Shown piece by piece: positions 51,400-63,337 of a stretch of DNA of 64,000 nucleotides. Below the pieces are notes generated by a model. That model made no database searches, was not told where the DNA came from, and worked only from the letters and a program-made list of their open reading frames with translations. This DNA comes from Euwallacea fornicatus. Lineage: Eukaryota > Arthropoda > Insecta > Coleoptera > Curculionidae. The translations under genes and the position numbers were made by a program. The stretch is from NCBI RefSeq assembly GCF_040115645.1, contig NC_089548.1, positions 5,270,001-5,334,000 on the forward strand, read 5' to 3'. Within the stretch, counting starts at the first letter, position 1. Every line of letters starts with the position of its first letter.

Positions 51400-53614
51400 A
51401 TGTTTCCCTTGGTAAGCAGCTTTGTTTATTATAACATTAAAATTTTGCCCGTCTGATTTCTTCTGAACGTTAAAATATTTCACTAAGGGGGTAACGATTG
51501 ATCAGTCCCAAGAAGTTTTGCATCAGCTAGTTCTTTCGCGAATCGTTTCATTGAGTTTTTTGTTAGATCGGCACAAGTTATATCGACTTTGAGGAGTCGT
51601 ATAACGTAAAGAAAAATTTGACATTGAGGGAATAGTTTCGGCCAATATGATATGCATGATAATTGTAAAAAATTTAATTGGATAAACATTTCAATTCTAT
51701 GTCCAATTTGCCATTTTCGCATTCTTCATCATTCTCCATTAATTTGTGCGTGAGAAAAAAATTACCGGATAAATTGTTAACGATGGAAGACCAATGCTGA
51801 GGATCAGGATATTGCGTCATAATTCGATGTACATATGGGCACATATAGTTGAGAAACGTTGCTTAGACAAAATGCTGATTATATGAGTGTAGTTATTTTA
51901 AATTAAAAAAAAATCAAACGTCTTACACGATGTCGACTTTTTAAAATTTATTATCCAGGTTTAGGACTATACATTTTCTGGAAGAGTTAAACCAGACGCT
52001 ATTACCAAATACACAGTTTCAATGTTTATTTAAAAAAAAATTCTATTTGTGTTAGTAACAGTTTTTCAAAATGACAAAACTACAAAATAAAAAGGGACAT
52101 TTTATAGGTCAAATATATGCTATCAGGTCTCTGATAATGGTTACAGAATTACGTTTGCATCGTTACTAAATATCCATTATCAAAGTGCGTAAAATCAATT
52201 TAGAAAAAATATATATTTTGTTTACTAAAAACCCATGTGTAACGATAATAATACATTTGCGGTTTTTAATTTTTAAGACGCAAATTAACCAACAGAGTTG
52301 GAAGGCTATAAATTCTTGATCCTCAATAAATTTCGAAAGTTCATCTACATTTTTCATTAGGAAAAAACTTTTTAAAAAGTGATTATTCTTCTTTTAAAAC
52401 TTTATCCGGACTGGCTTAATTTTGGTGCAATAGTGGAACTGTTAAAAACTTTTTTAGGGTTTTTTAACGGTTAATTAAAATTTTATTCCTTTGTGTTACT
52501 CCGTTAAACTCAATAGTTCTTTCGAAAACTTAGGACAGAAGTTGCCATATTCAACGCGAGATGGTGGATTTGCTGGCAATTCTCTTTCAAGCTTATAGAT
52601 CAATAAAATTTTCGACAATTTTCTAACTTTCGCCAGCCATTTTTGCCTTAGGTAGGTAGAAAATATGAGCAATATTCCATAGATTCAGCAAAATTCCTGG
52701 GAAGGAGTTGTAGGTCTACATCTTGAGATAGTAACTTACTGGTATATCTCTTTTTTTTAATAGACTAATGTGGAGTTTTGATTTTTCGTTATTAAATACC
52801 TTAGTGTTACTTGTAATCCCCGCAAGATGGCACACGTTCAAAAAATATTTAATAATTTTTCGAAAATTTTTAACTTCCAAATAAACGAATCTAGACAGTT
52901 TTAAGTTAAATTTGATAATATCCGTGAATCTGAAACAAATTTCAAAATAATCTGAAGTAAACTTGTGCATGTTTGCAAATCGTTTTCATTAAAAGAATTT
53001 CAGAAAATGAAACACAGAAAAGAGACTAATTTCCGTTTATCAGCACCAATAATATCTGTTCCCATTAAGTATATATATACATATAGATCTAAAAGCATTT
53101 ATCTCAGGCCTTCGGTAGTACCTTTCTTCTCATTCTGGCTTGTTCTTCTGCAATCGAAGTTAACCCCGGAGCAATTGTAAAAGCCCCAGACGAACCGGGA
53201 ACTATACTTAAAGGGCCGACTTCAAGGGCTACCATAAAAGGCCCCTCAGGACCTATCATTTTGGCTTCCGGGGACACTGGAATTGTTTCGTCTTCAAGGA
53301 TCAGCGGAGGAGTCGTTAGTGCGTCGTCCGAAACTTCCGGTAAGAGAGAAATAACGGTGGAAAGATTAAAAAAAAAAGTTTAATGTAATTATCAAATAGA
53401 ACCTTTCAAAAAAACTGAGACAAAAATTTCGATGGTCTAAATATTGTTTTTAGGAGTAATTGCTGAAGATATTGTGGTACCAGCAGTACCAGTCGTATCC
53501 CGACCAGTGGTGGAACCAGTCGCAGCAATTTCTTCTGTCGCAGACCCTCTCGTGCATGCAGAATTATCTCAATTATCTCCAGTGAATGGGCTACTGATAA
53601 ATGCCGGGTATTAG
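51400..53614 (+). CDS. Putative small secreted cuticle-like protein
   Basis: The model has three exons: 51400-51411, 53108-53339 and 53454-53614, joining to 134 residues. Exon 2 gives a hydrophobic signal peptide (STFLLILACSSA), then a mature part with Gly-Pro repeats (APDEPGTILKGP, RATIKGPSGPIILASG) and Ser/Gly-rich sequence. Exon 3 adds a Val/Pro-rich part (DIVVPAVPVVSRPVVEPVAA) and ends LLINAGY. Low complexity, Val/Pro/Gly/Ser content and a signal peptide suggest an extracellular cuticle or matrix protein. It lacks the chitin-binding RR consensus, so the family is open. Exons 2 and 3 are well supported by phase and GT-AG sites. The four-codon first exon (ATG TTT CCC TTG, donor GTAAGC) 1.7 kb upstream is inferred from the common layout of insect cuticle genes, because no in-frame ATG exists in exon 2. 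AATAAA follows the stop at once. Confidence 0.6.
51412..53107 (+). other. Proposed intron 1 of the cuticle-like gene
   Basis: It depends on the inferred first exon. The donor is TTG|GTAAGC and the acceptor is TTATCTCAG. No exon or repeat was recognised inside. Confidence 0.4.
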
Positions 53615-53617
53615 AAG

Positions 53618-53623
53618 AATAAA
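53618..53623 (+). terminator. Polyadenylation hexamer of the cuticle-like gene
   Basis: AATAAA starts four bases after the TAG stop of the cuticle-like reading frame. It is the nearest hexamer, though its closeness to the stop would make a very short 3' untranslated region. Confidence 0.4.
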
Positions 53624-54767
53624 GTAGATTTTTTAATATCTCTAAATGTGTGGGGTTAAAGAGTAGCTGCCTATTAAATAATAAAATCCACGTAAGAGGG
53701 AAAGACAGAATTATGCACAAATATGTATATTACAAATCTCAGTTACAATAATGAAAACAAATGCTTAGAAAATCTGAACTACTCACTAAAATATTTTTAA
53801 AAAAATAGGTATCAGCGACTCGCAAAATGTTTATATTTACAAACAGAATTTGCAGTACTTTGGGATTTTTATGCTTTTAGCTCCTTACTATAAATGTGTG
53901 ATTCGACGTACAATTCAGGGTGAATAAAAACATTAACTAACCTGAACTATTGCTTATCTTACCAGAGGCCTTGTACACGACATGAGAAAATGAAATTACA
54001 GCGCAGTAAATGTAAAATTCCCTAGATAAAACTAATTACATATCTATCTTACAAAAATGGTTTAGACATTTATATTATCATAACAAGTATTTCGTAATTA
54101 AAAACAGTCTTTTTACTGTGGGTACGAAAAGCGAGGGAGACATGCTTCCTGAAATCTCACTATGCATTACCCGTACATATTGCATAATATAAAATTCCTT
54201 GTGCACATGTGTCGCATATAAATCTCATTACTGCAAGATTTCCATCTCGTATCCCTTATTGATAAACCTTTTCACTTCTGGAAGGTAAATTTTCAGGTAA
54301 ACTAATTTCCTCTAGAGTGCATACTTGAACAGGGGTTAAAGGTGTTTAACCTATGGTAGAACAGTGATGGGCACAATGGGACCCTTTTTAATTAAAGTTG
54401 GTCCCATAGTAAATGCCGCACCCTTCCGAGTGCGGCAAATAATTTTATTATTACGGTTAGAACTTCTTAAATAATGTTTATTTGGTTCACAAAATAAGGT
54501 AAATGTACTGTTGGCTGAGGTAACGTTTAGATGAGGTATCTCTTCCTAGGCTGCAAAAATCACTGTTGAAAAGGCTAAAATTTTACCATGTACTTATTAG
54601 TATATCCATAAGAAAATATATTTTTTCTGTATAAACAAATCGTTTATCATAATTCGTTATGTAGGTTTAGTATGCGTTAATTCCTTCAAACTAAATTTTG
54701 GTCTTTTTGAATGGACGGCACCAACATAAATTGAATGAAATATGTACCATAATTTGAACCAATCAGT
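53624..54767. other. Between the cuticle-like gene and the insulin receptor 3' end
   Basis: The two genes converge here. No coding exon is seen. AATAAT/AATAAA-like strings are common, so further polyadenylation sites for either gene are possible. Confidence 0.4.
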
Positions 54768-54773
54768 TTTATT
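54768..54773 (-). terminator. Polyadenylation hexamer of the insulin receptor gene
   Basis: TTTATT on the plus strand reads AATAAA on the minus strand, about 75 bases beyond the insulin receptor stop codon. This is the first good hexamer downstream. Confidence 0.5.
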
Positions 54774-54846
54774 ATAAAAATACAAAAAATCCTCAGATAG
54801 ACAGTTTCATGCCATTTACGCTGATTAATCACAGAAGTCAGCAATT

Positions 54847-57800
54847 TTACAATTGAGATTCATGTTCCAAGTCCGAATCGGTGCTTCTTTGAGACATGAG
54901 AGGTCTTCGGTCTGTTAGATCAGTAGAACTACTAGGAGCAGAAGTAGCAGTAGTCGGGCTAAAGGAAAAGTAGAAATGATTTGAAAGTTGGAATTTTTGT
55001 TATGGGGAACGTCACAGTTTCAATCCCTCTAACACCAACTAACTACCCTGGGGCTAAACTGTAATAAATTGACAAACAACAAAATCAAACGAGGAACCAA
55101 AGAATCACAGAACGATAAATAAATGGGTGTCTTCCGACAACCTGCTGGACTCCTGATGACTCGAAGGTGGAATAAAGTCCACGTCGATGATCGCCCGCTC
55201 AGAAGAGTCTGTTTCTTCTCTGCTGCTGGGTGGATCAGATCCTGAGCTCTGACTGGTTTCGATATCATATTCTCCTATTCCTACCGCTGGCGGATTGTCA
55301 GACCTCATGCCACCTTGACTCATCAAATATTCTTGACCAATGGTACTATGGTAGAAAGAGATAGCCTGGAAATTTCGACCGACGTGTTCCTGCGAAAAAT
55401 GCCTTTAAACGAAATTTTTTCAGCAAATTTCAATTAGAAAACCTGAAGAGAGTCTATAACTTCAAAGCAGGTGGGTCTTCTTGTAGGGTACCAGTCCCAA
55501 CATTTTCTCATAATTTCCCATAGCAGATTTGGACACCCCGAGGGCCTATCCAGAGTTTTCTTCGACACTACGAACTGAGTTACTTGTTCGTTGCTGAGAC
55601 CTTAAATTGGTAATGTTGGTTTTAAGATATTTTATTGCGAATTTAAGGTTTACCTGGGTAAGGTTGCGATGCAAGTGTTACAATTTCCCACAGAACAATT
55701 CCATAACTCCATATATCGGAATCGTACGTGTTTACACCATCAGCTATGGCTTCAGGCGCCATCCAGCGAACCGGAAGTAGGGCGCTACCTGATCCTTTCT
55801 TGTAGTAGTCGCTTTGGTAGGTATCTCTTGTCAATCCTAAAATATTTTTTATCTGAAGTTCTCAGTCAAAGTTTTCTACTATTTCCACAGAAACAGTTTA
55901 ATATCATTCTGGAAACTAACATTCACGTAATTGTGTTAAATTAATCATTTCGAAATCAAATTTCTCTTGCGGTTTATCCGCAAAAAGTTGTCTTAAAAGC
56001 CAGACATTAAGGAAACAAATTTTGATGCCAGACTTAATGTCCTTTTTGGTTTTCATACGTAGTCCTGGGGGAAGTTTTATAGGGCTTTGGGGTTGAGGAC
56101 CAAATGAACATTCCAACTATTAATGGCCTTATTTGAGTCCCACGTCAACTTAATTCGTTCATTTAGGATCTTAGAAGCACGAAAATTCCGTGAATTTTTT
56201 GAAGAGGTTTTTAGCATTTTATTCGTCAAGGTCGTGCAGATGTTAATGCAGTTATTGCTTTAATACTCGAAGAATTCTCTTTTGAGAATAATGGAAAATT
56301 ATAATTTTAATATAGGGTGGCGCCGGTACTTTTTGCGCACTGGGTGGCAAAAACAAGTAGGTACGCCTCGTATTTTTGTAAATTTTGGATTCAGGAGATC
56401 TTTTCGTCTGCTATATCGCCATTTTAGGAATTCCTAAGGGGCTCGAATAGCTGCTATTTAGTTTAAAAGTGAAGAATCACGAAACAGTAATTATCAACAA
56501 TAGGCTTTACTTGGTGGGACAACACCAAATCGTTTTTCAATAGCTGCTTCCACGTAAATTATCGAAATTTTTTTCCCATACCCTGGTGGGTCCCGTTGGT
56601 TAGTGGAAAACTTGGAGAGTTAAGCACGCTTCGAAAACAAAAGTTAAAAATCGGATGAAAAAAATAACTATTTTTAATTATTAAACAAAATAAAACTTTA
56701 ATTCCGCTAAAATTTTCCAAAATCCATCTACCACTTATAAAATAATCTGCTGAATTCAAAAATGCCAAAAAATACCGAGGGTTCACCAACGACATCCATG
56801 TCTCAAAATTTTCGACGCTATACCTGAATCAACTTACCAAAATCTCCAATCTTCACCGTCATGTCACTACTGACCATGCAATTTCTCGTTGCCAAATCTC
56901 GATGAACGAATTTTCTAGAAACAAGATAGGCCAAACCATCAGCAATTTCAATTGACATTCGGTAGATTTCATTGGAAGTGAGTGTTTGTCCTTCATTCTT
57001 AAACTTGAGCAGGTACCTCTTCAAGTCTCCCTTCTCCATTAACTCCATGACGACCAAGGGTGGTTGTGACTTGGAAACTACTCCTAAGAGTTTGATGACA
57101 TGCGCACCATTTGTGAACACTTTCATGACGGAAGCTTCCTTGAGGAATTTAATGTTGTCCTCCCTTGAGGTTTCCTCGTTGACCGTTTTTACTGCGCATT
57201 TAAGATCCCTGGATAGGATATTGCCTGAGAATACTCGCCCAAAGGCGCCTTGACCGATTATATTGTATAACTGAATATCATCTCTATCCATTTCCCATTC
57301 GTCCAGTTCGTAAGATAACGCCTCATAATCTGGATTAACACATGGTACTAACTGATTATCTTCCGATTCACGTCGTTTCATTTGAATGCGGTAATAAGCG
57401 AATGAAACTAGAATTCCGAAAATTCCGAAGAATATTAATCCAAGTATAATCCAAATGGTTCCAAATTTCGAGACTGTGATATCGACAAGTTTAGTCTGGC
57501 TATAGTTTCCAACACCGCCTAAGGACACGGCTTGCACAGTTATAAAGTAACTGCCAGGGGGGATTCCTCTTAGGGTTAAGTTCTTGTTTTTCATGAATTG
57601 AGGATGGGTGATGCATGATTTTGCATTATTGGAATGGTTGCGGTGTTGTCCATGGTACACGTAATAGGCTAACAAAACGGCGTTAACATCTTTCGGAGGT
57701 GTCCACCTGATCATTACGTCCGCATTATTGACATTTTCAACCGTGAGGTCGGTAATTTGGTCAGCTTTCACGTTCTTTTTAGTCCTGACCGTCACTTGAA

Positions 57801-60800
57801 GCACTGGACCGCAGAGCTTGCGCATTTCAATGTCCTTGTTGCAAGCCATAAAGTAGATTACATACATCGTAAATTGCGTTAGGTTGTTGAGCACCAAGCT
57901 AGTGGTGTCAGGATTGTCTATCTTTAGTGAGAAGTAGTCACTTCTTTTTTTAAGTAAGGAAGATTTTGTATCTCTCTTCTGCACATGACCATCTGAATCA
58001 TTGCTGCCAGCACTAAATAAGTCGTAATAGTAGTTTCTACAGTAGTCAATTCCGAATTTTGACTGAGACTTGTTGTCACAAAGATAGAGCCACACGTTAT
58101 CCTCTAATCTTATGTTAGTCTCTTCGGAAGTAGCATTGCAAGGTGGGTCAGGAGACGTTTTCTCGGGGGGTCCCAACTCGAACACTGCAAGTTTCTCTTT
58201 GTGGGTTAATGCCGGAAAAGGATCTATCATTTCCGCAAATTTGCCAAAATTTTCCCCTTCTCGACTGCAAAGAAAAACTATTATTTTCCGCAAAGCACAA
58301 AGTTAAGCCGTATAACCTAAAGGGATAAATACAATAATCCCTGGTCCAAATATATTCTGGATCATCGAGTTGCCCGTAGACATTTATAGCATAATATTGT
58401 AATTCCCCGTGTGTTTTCGTTGGTTTCTCCCATTTAAGTTGAATGGCTGTATCATTAAGCGAAGTAGCTGGAAATAAACTTACCATTACAATTTCGAAAA
58501 AGACCATTTCGTTACGGACCTGAGAGGATGTTTGTAGCATACTCGGGGTCTGTTTGAGACGTATTAAATTGCATAGTCAGAGTTTTCTTGGTGGTCATGT
58601 TGGAATAGTACACTTGAATGTAGTACGAGTAGATTTTGTATGGTTTCAGCTCCACCAACACAACAGAGTTGTTTCTTGTACTCAAAGTTGACCATCTCTC
58701 GGAAGTGCATACGTCTTGGGACCTAATTGTCATGTTGAATAACGCATATTCTGAAAACGATGATCGCCGTCCATAATGTTATAATAATATTTAAATAATA
58801 AAAAATATTGGTAATTTCAATGAAATACAGAAAAATGTGGAAAATTATCCGAAGATCAAAAGGGCTTAGTCAAATTTCTGAGAATTACTAAATAAAGTCA
58901 TTTACTTAACTATCTGTACAGTAGTTCAAACTTTGGGTTAGTTCCGGTTAGTCGAATAGAAACGATTAAATTAAACATAACAAATAATGAAAATTTTCCA
59001 CTTTTTAATTCCAGCTGCTCAGCAAAAACCAGCTTTCTTTGAGCAATAAGGGCCATTAGTAGTAACTGAGATAGCTGCATATCTCCTAAGTTCTCTCTTA
59101 ATCATTTCAGTCATCACAAGTCCTCGTTCGATAAAGATTTTGTTTTTTTTTTTACTTTGATTCTACACTAAATGCGAAACTACGGAAACACAACCAAGAA
59201 TAAGGGCTAACGAAGTCAGACGATGATTCGGCTGTAAGGGTCTCCTCTTGCCCTTCGACTTGATCAGTAAAAAATGCCAATATTCCCAGTCACGCTGGTT
59301 AAGTTATAGTTTGGACCGTTGCGTGTGTGTCACAGACACAGGTATAATATGCCTGTCTTCTACAGACTAGACTAAGAGGATAAAAACTGATAATGGGTGT
59401 GTATGCGGGTAGAATAAGTGGCATGGATGTATGTCTTTGAGTTGGTTTTGTTACAATTCAAGTTCGATGCGCGCGTACGACATGCAGTTTGAGCTATTTA
59501 CGATTAAAACACCCTTGTAAATATCGCATTTATAACTCAATTTAAGAAAACCGCGGCTCAAAAGATATAGAAGAAAAAGCTCCATTTGAGCTGTAAAAAT
59601 CGTTTTTAACTCACCCCACCAAGGGCTACAACCAGTTGTTTTCTATGTCAAAAATAAAAAACAAGAATTAGGGGACTTTTCGGAAAAAGGTAAGCACGCC
59701 ACTGAGATATACGTTCTTTAAAACGGGTGCGTACCAAATTGTGTCGAAAAATAATAATTACTAACCGTTTCAGAGAAGTTTATTTTATGAAGATAGTCAT
59801 AAAAAGAAATAAAAATAAAATAGAAAACAAATATACTAAATCTCCGAAGCTTTCATAGCCCATCCTTTAATTAAATACATTTATTCTATATTTTTAAAAT
59901 GTTCCTTTGGACATTTTTAAATTGTTGCGGACTTATTTCCTCACAAGCTGTGAGTATACGGGTTCGAAAGAACTTCAATGTCGTGAGGACGCGATTTATA
60001 AATTTTATTTTTGATCGCGCTCCGTAGGAAAAAACCTAAGGATGTAAGATCGGGACATCTGGGAGGCCATTTGATTAATGGATAATTGTGGCTTGTCCAC
60101 TTATTTTCGAAATGCAAATTTAAATGTTGTCTCATCGAAGCAGAATTATGAACAGGATTACTGCCTAATTGAAAATAGATGTTTCTCAAAAAAGTGAGTT
60201 ACGGCTTGCTGAAGAAATTCGAGAAAATTTAGACCGTTCAGATTTCCATTCAAAAATAAATGAATTTGACGGTTATATTCATTTTACTTCGTTTGAATTT
60301 GTTTTTATGTTGATAAAATATTATTGTTTGCAACTATAAAATTAACTTCTGTGAAATGGTTAATAATTGTTATTTTTGTTGAAATTTGGCGCGTACCTCC
60401 TTTAAAGAATGCTGAATTCAATGGCGTGCTTATTTTTTTCAAAAAAATACCTTAATCCTGTTTTCGGATGTTTGACGTAGAAAACAAGTTATAGTAGGTC
60501 TCGATTGGGCGAGTTAGAAAAAAATATTGATAGCATAAATAAAGTTTTTATTCTCTCTCGTTTGAACCATGGTTAATTGAAATCGAGTTATACATCCGAA
60601 AGTTACAGGGGCGTTTCCATCTCGCATGGGTCACATTGTACGTTAATGATTAAACTGTGCTCCATAGAAATACAAACGGTTTCCGTGACTTTGATTCGAT
60701 TTTTCTGGCTTTTTGTTCATAATTTAATAGTTATTAATCTTCCCGCCATTCTTTACCTGCCTTTGTCATACTAGCTTTTTCAATTTAAATCCAAAAACAT

Positions 60801-63090
60801 AAAATTTTCGAAACACCACTGGTCACATTTTATGTTGACCTTGAATCGATTTCATGCATACGATTCGTCGGTATGACGCACATAGAAAGATCCAAATTGC
60901 AAACTCTACAGGATGTTTCCTAAGTACGGTACGTAACTTCGGGAGCATATTCTGTCGCCAAAAATAAAAGTGATTTTGTTATATAAACTATATCCCAAAA
61001 AGGCTCCTTACGGAAATACAGGGTGTGAAAATTTAATTAAAAAATTACGTGGCAAACGTGGTACGCCAGTGTTCTTTATCGATTTTTTTCTCGTTAATTA
61101 TTTTTTAGATTTTGAAGGAAAAAGGTCTTTTGGTGCTCGTCAGTACATCGACAACACTTTTCTTAATCGCTGGATTGAACGCGGGGGCCCCAAGCTTGGT
61201 CAGCTCGCAGCCGGGATATGAATCTTCTAGACTTTTATTTATGGGGTCACCTCAAGTCACTCGTGTATGAGACACCTGTATTAGATGAAAATGACTTAAG
61301 AAATGGAATAATTGAAAGTTGCAATGCCGTAAGAAATACTCCAGGAGTTTATGAACGGGCAAGACAAGGAACGATGAGACGATTGGAATCGCGTGTTTTT
61401 TCTGAAAGAGGTAATTTTCAACATTTGCTTTGATTCTGTGTCACAAATGATCATTTTTATAATTGCTATTTGTCGTTAAACAATAATAGTGGTTGTTACA
61501 TTACGGTGCTTTACAATATCGTTTTTCTCATCTCAAACAGTGCGTCCTACGGAAAAACGATGCATTTTTGGATTATTGTTAATAGATCGAAATTACCTTT
61601 ATTTTAGCGATAGAATTGGCTCCTGAAGTTACGTACCACAATTAGGAAACATCCTGTACAATTATAGTTTTTGAAAAACCCTCAAAATTCTCGTTCTATC
61701 ACTTGATGACGAAAGACATTGAGTGCAACAAAATTTTCAAAGTCTGGGCCTGTAACAACGTATTGGTTTGTTAAAAGTCCCCAAGCGCTCACTTTCCCTC
61801 TGCAAACAAAAAAGTCTACATATTCAGTCGAATAAGGGATATTAACACCTGTTGGGCATGATGCAATATAAGGACACAATCCTGAAGATTCCGGTTATTA
61901 TTCATTCAAGTTAATTCCGATCAGTAAAAACCTTGAAAAGTACCGCAAAACTGCTAGTTCTGACGGTTACACGTATCCATCGACCCACTCTAGGACTGTT
62001 CGATTTAGAGTTCCAGAAACACAACTACTTTTCTATAGCTTTAAACCACATTCTACCATCAAACCTGACATTAAAGACATGACGATCGCATCGAAGGGTA
62101 CTTCGTTATCTCATTCTTAGTACACGTGACCTAAATAAATCACCTTCTTGGGCCGCTTTTGGCCTAAAACCCGGAAGGAATACTCACGCCATTTTTCTTT
62201 TTTGAGCACTCACCTATATAGTGTACAGTATAGTAGAACACACTGTCGTCGCTTAATAGATTCCAAATGATAGTGGCGTTGTAAGGGTTGATTTTAATGA
62301 CCTGCACATCTACCAGTTTACTATCGAAGGATTCAGAACATTCGTCTCCATTAGAATACTTGGATACATCACTTTCGTTATATTTGATCCCGTTGTTTTT
62401 AGCAAAATTTTCAATTTCTGATAAGCACAAGCGGTCATTGTCATGGAAAGCTATGCTCCCTGAAATGCAGAAATACAAAACCTGAGTGACTGACTTGCTT
62501 CGGATCCCATGTCTAATTCATAATGGGGTACCAATCAGAGTTCCCTTAGCCAAGGACATTCCGTGAACTTACCATTTCTAATTTTAATACTTTGATTAGA
62601 CCACAACGATCTCAACTTCCTATTTTCAAACACCATCAGCGATTTGGTAAGGTATCGGTTGGATCCTCCAATTTCAGCCAGTTGCGGCAGGAAATCCAAG
62701 TCCTCAATCACTTCGTTCCTGGCAATCAGCAGGTAGTCTCTAATATATCTTACGTACTTCAAGCTGTCATATAAGAGTTCGCGTTCATCGCCGTTTTTGA
62801 GATTCATAATGGAGAGAGATCCATTAATGTGGGTGCACTTTTCCATATTTTCTATGGTAATTCGGTCAGTCAATTTCGCAGATCCACAATGCTGAATGCA
62901 GAGATTATCGACGCATCGTTCGCAGGAAAATGTCTCGTTGTTGAATTGAGTTTCTCTCGGACAATCGTCGCCGCTAACGCAGGTTTTGTTGTGCACGAAC
63001 CATCTACGCCCTTTACCTTCGGGCTGATTTTTATTTCGGTCTAGACATTCCTTTTTAGTCACGCATTGGGCGTAAAGATAGAGGAGATAT
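54847..63090 (-). CDS. InR: Insulin receptor, 3' part (L2 domain to C-terminus)
   Basis: Nine exons on the minus strand: 63090-62573, 62459-62214, 58750-58520, 58467-58317, 58264-56838, 55836-55654, 55600-55443, 55389-55142 and 54958-54847. All phases agree, giving about 1,090 residues. Order: end of the Cys-rich region, L2 domain, three fibronectin III domains, a basic alpha/beta processing site (LLKKR), one membrane helix (WIILGLIFFGIFGILVSFAYY), juxtamembrane NPDY for adaptor binding, then the tyrosine kinase. Kinase motifs: GQGAFGRV, CAVK lysine, HRDLATRN, DFG, activation-loop tyrosines DTYQSDYYKK, RWMAPEA. The receptor binds insulin-like peptides at the cell surface and signals through IRS/PI3K. 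The L1 domain and most of the Cys-rich region lie off the right edge. The tail is short (ends DLEHESQL). Insects often have two InR paralogs; I cannot say which one this is. Confidence 0.96.
55837..56837 (-). other. Insulin receptor intron after the DFG exon
   Basis: It is bounded by the donor GATTTTG|GTAAGT and the acceptor ATTTTAG. The codon for the Gly of DFG is split. It is 1 kb with no repeat recognised, apart from ATATAGGGTGGCGCC near 56314, which resembles a lone transposon end. Confidence 0.8.
59507..60620 (-). mobile_element. Mariner-like element with long inverted repeats, decayed
   Basis: The arms at about 59507-59760 and 60335-60620 are reverse complements at roughly three quarters identity over about 250 bases. 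Shared blocks include TAAGCACGCCA, TTCTTTAAA, TTGTTTTCTA and TATAACTC. The middle holds a minus-strand piece of transposase. Exact ends and a TA duplication could not be fixed. The element lies in the insulin receptor intron, in the same orientation as the gene. Confidence 0.72.
59941..60189 (-). pseudogene. Mariner-like transposase fragment
   Basis: The frame gives VHNSASMRQHLNLHFENKW, IKWPPRCPDLTSLGFFLRSA and PHDIEVL, matching in order the C-terminal catalytic part of insect mariner-like transposases (usual form PPRSPDLTPLDFFLW). The N-terminal half is absent or too decayed to read, so it is inactive. Confidence 0.72.
60909..61656 (+). mobile_element. Mariner-like element, internally deleted, with clear TA target duplication
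   Basis: The ends are sharp. CAGGATGTTTCCTAA begins at 60909 after TA (60907-60908), and the reverse complement of the right end begins CAGGATGTTTCCTAA at 61656, followed by TA (61657-61658). The inverted repeats match well over about 40 bases (through GGTACGTAACTTC) and weakly to about 90. At 748 bp it is shorter than an autonomous element. It carries a C-terminal transposase fragment on the plus strand. It lies in the insulin receptor intron, opposite to the gene. Confidence 0.9.
61110..61433 (+). pseudogene. Mariner-like transposase C-terminal fragment with one frameshift
   Basis: The first part reads GARQYIDNTFLNRWIERGGP. A shift near 61185 leads to AWSARSRDMNLLDFYLWGHL and then KSLVYETPV, an alpha-helical tail and the end FQHLL. 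This matches the usual mariner-like RWIGRGGP...PARSPDLTPLDFFLWGHLKS region, and the last catalytic Asp is kept (RDM). The N-terminal DNA-binding part and first catalytic residues are missing. Confidence 0.85.
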
Positions 63091-63337
63091 CTGAAAAATT
63101 CAAATAAAAAGTTCCGTTATACCATTATTTTTGCCTTAAAAAAATTCATTAAAATTTCCAAGAATGGGGCACGCCATTGATTTAAATACACTGCACCATA
63201 AAATTAATGAATATTTTAAACTTTTACGCATTTTCCTTTTTATGTTTCAGGGTAAACATTATACGTTTACTCGCGAGGTATGAACGCGATTTGCAATTCA
63301 TCAAACTTAAGAGCATCAGGGTGTAGTCAACCAAGTA
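63091..63337 (-). other. Insulin receptor intron upstream of the first visible exon
   Basis: The acceptor TTTTTCAG precedes the exon at 63090. The leading base of that exon completes a split codon, so further exons lie to the right, off the window. No exon is seen between here and 64000. Confidence 0.7.

Larger units (their letters stand above)
58751..62213 (-). other. Large insulin receptor intron with transposon insertions
   Basis: This 3.46-kb intron splits the codon between CACTATATA|G and AA|TATGCG (phase 1) inside the first fibronectin III domain. It is much longer than most other introns of the gene and contains the two mariner-like elements listed separately. Without them it would be about 1.6 kb. 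Confidence 0.85.

Noticed and set aside
53406..53720. 104-codon minus-strand frame
   Set aside because: It is the reverse shadow of exon 3 and flank of the cuticle-like gene; the plus strand has signal peptide, phase-consistent introns and a poly-A hexamer.
55029..55268. Extra minus-strand frame over the insulin receptor tail exon
   Set aside because: It is out of frame with the receptor and lacks its motifs; a shadow.
61682..61879. 65-codon minus-strand frame in the insulin receptor intron
   Set aside because: No family recognised, no splice phase match to the receptor exons; left out as probable chance or unrecognised repeat.
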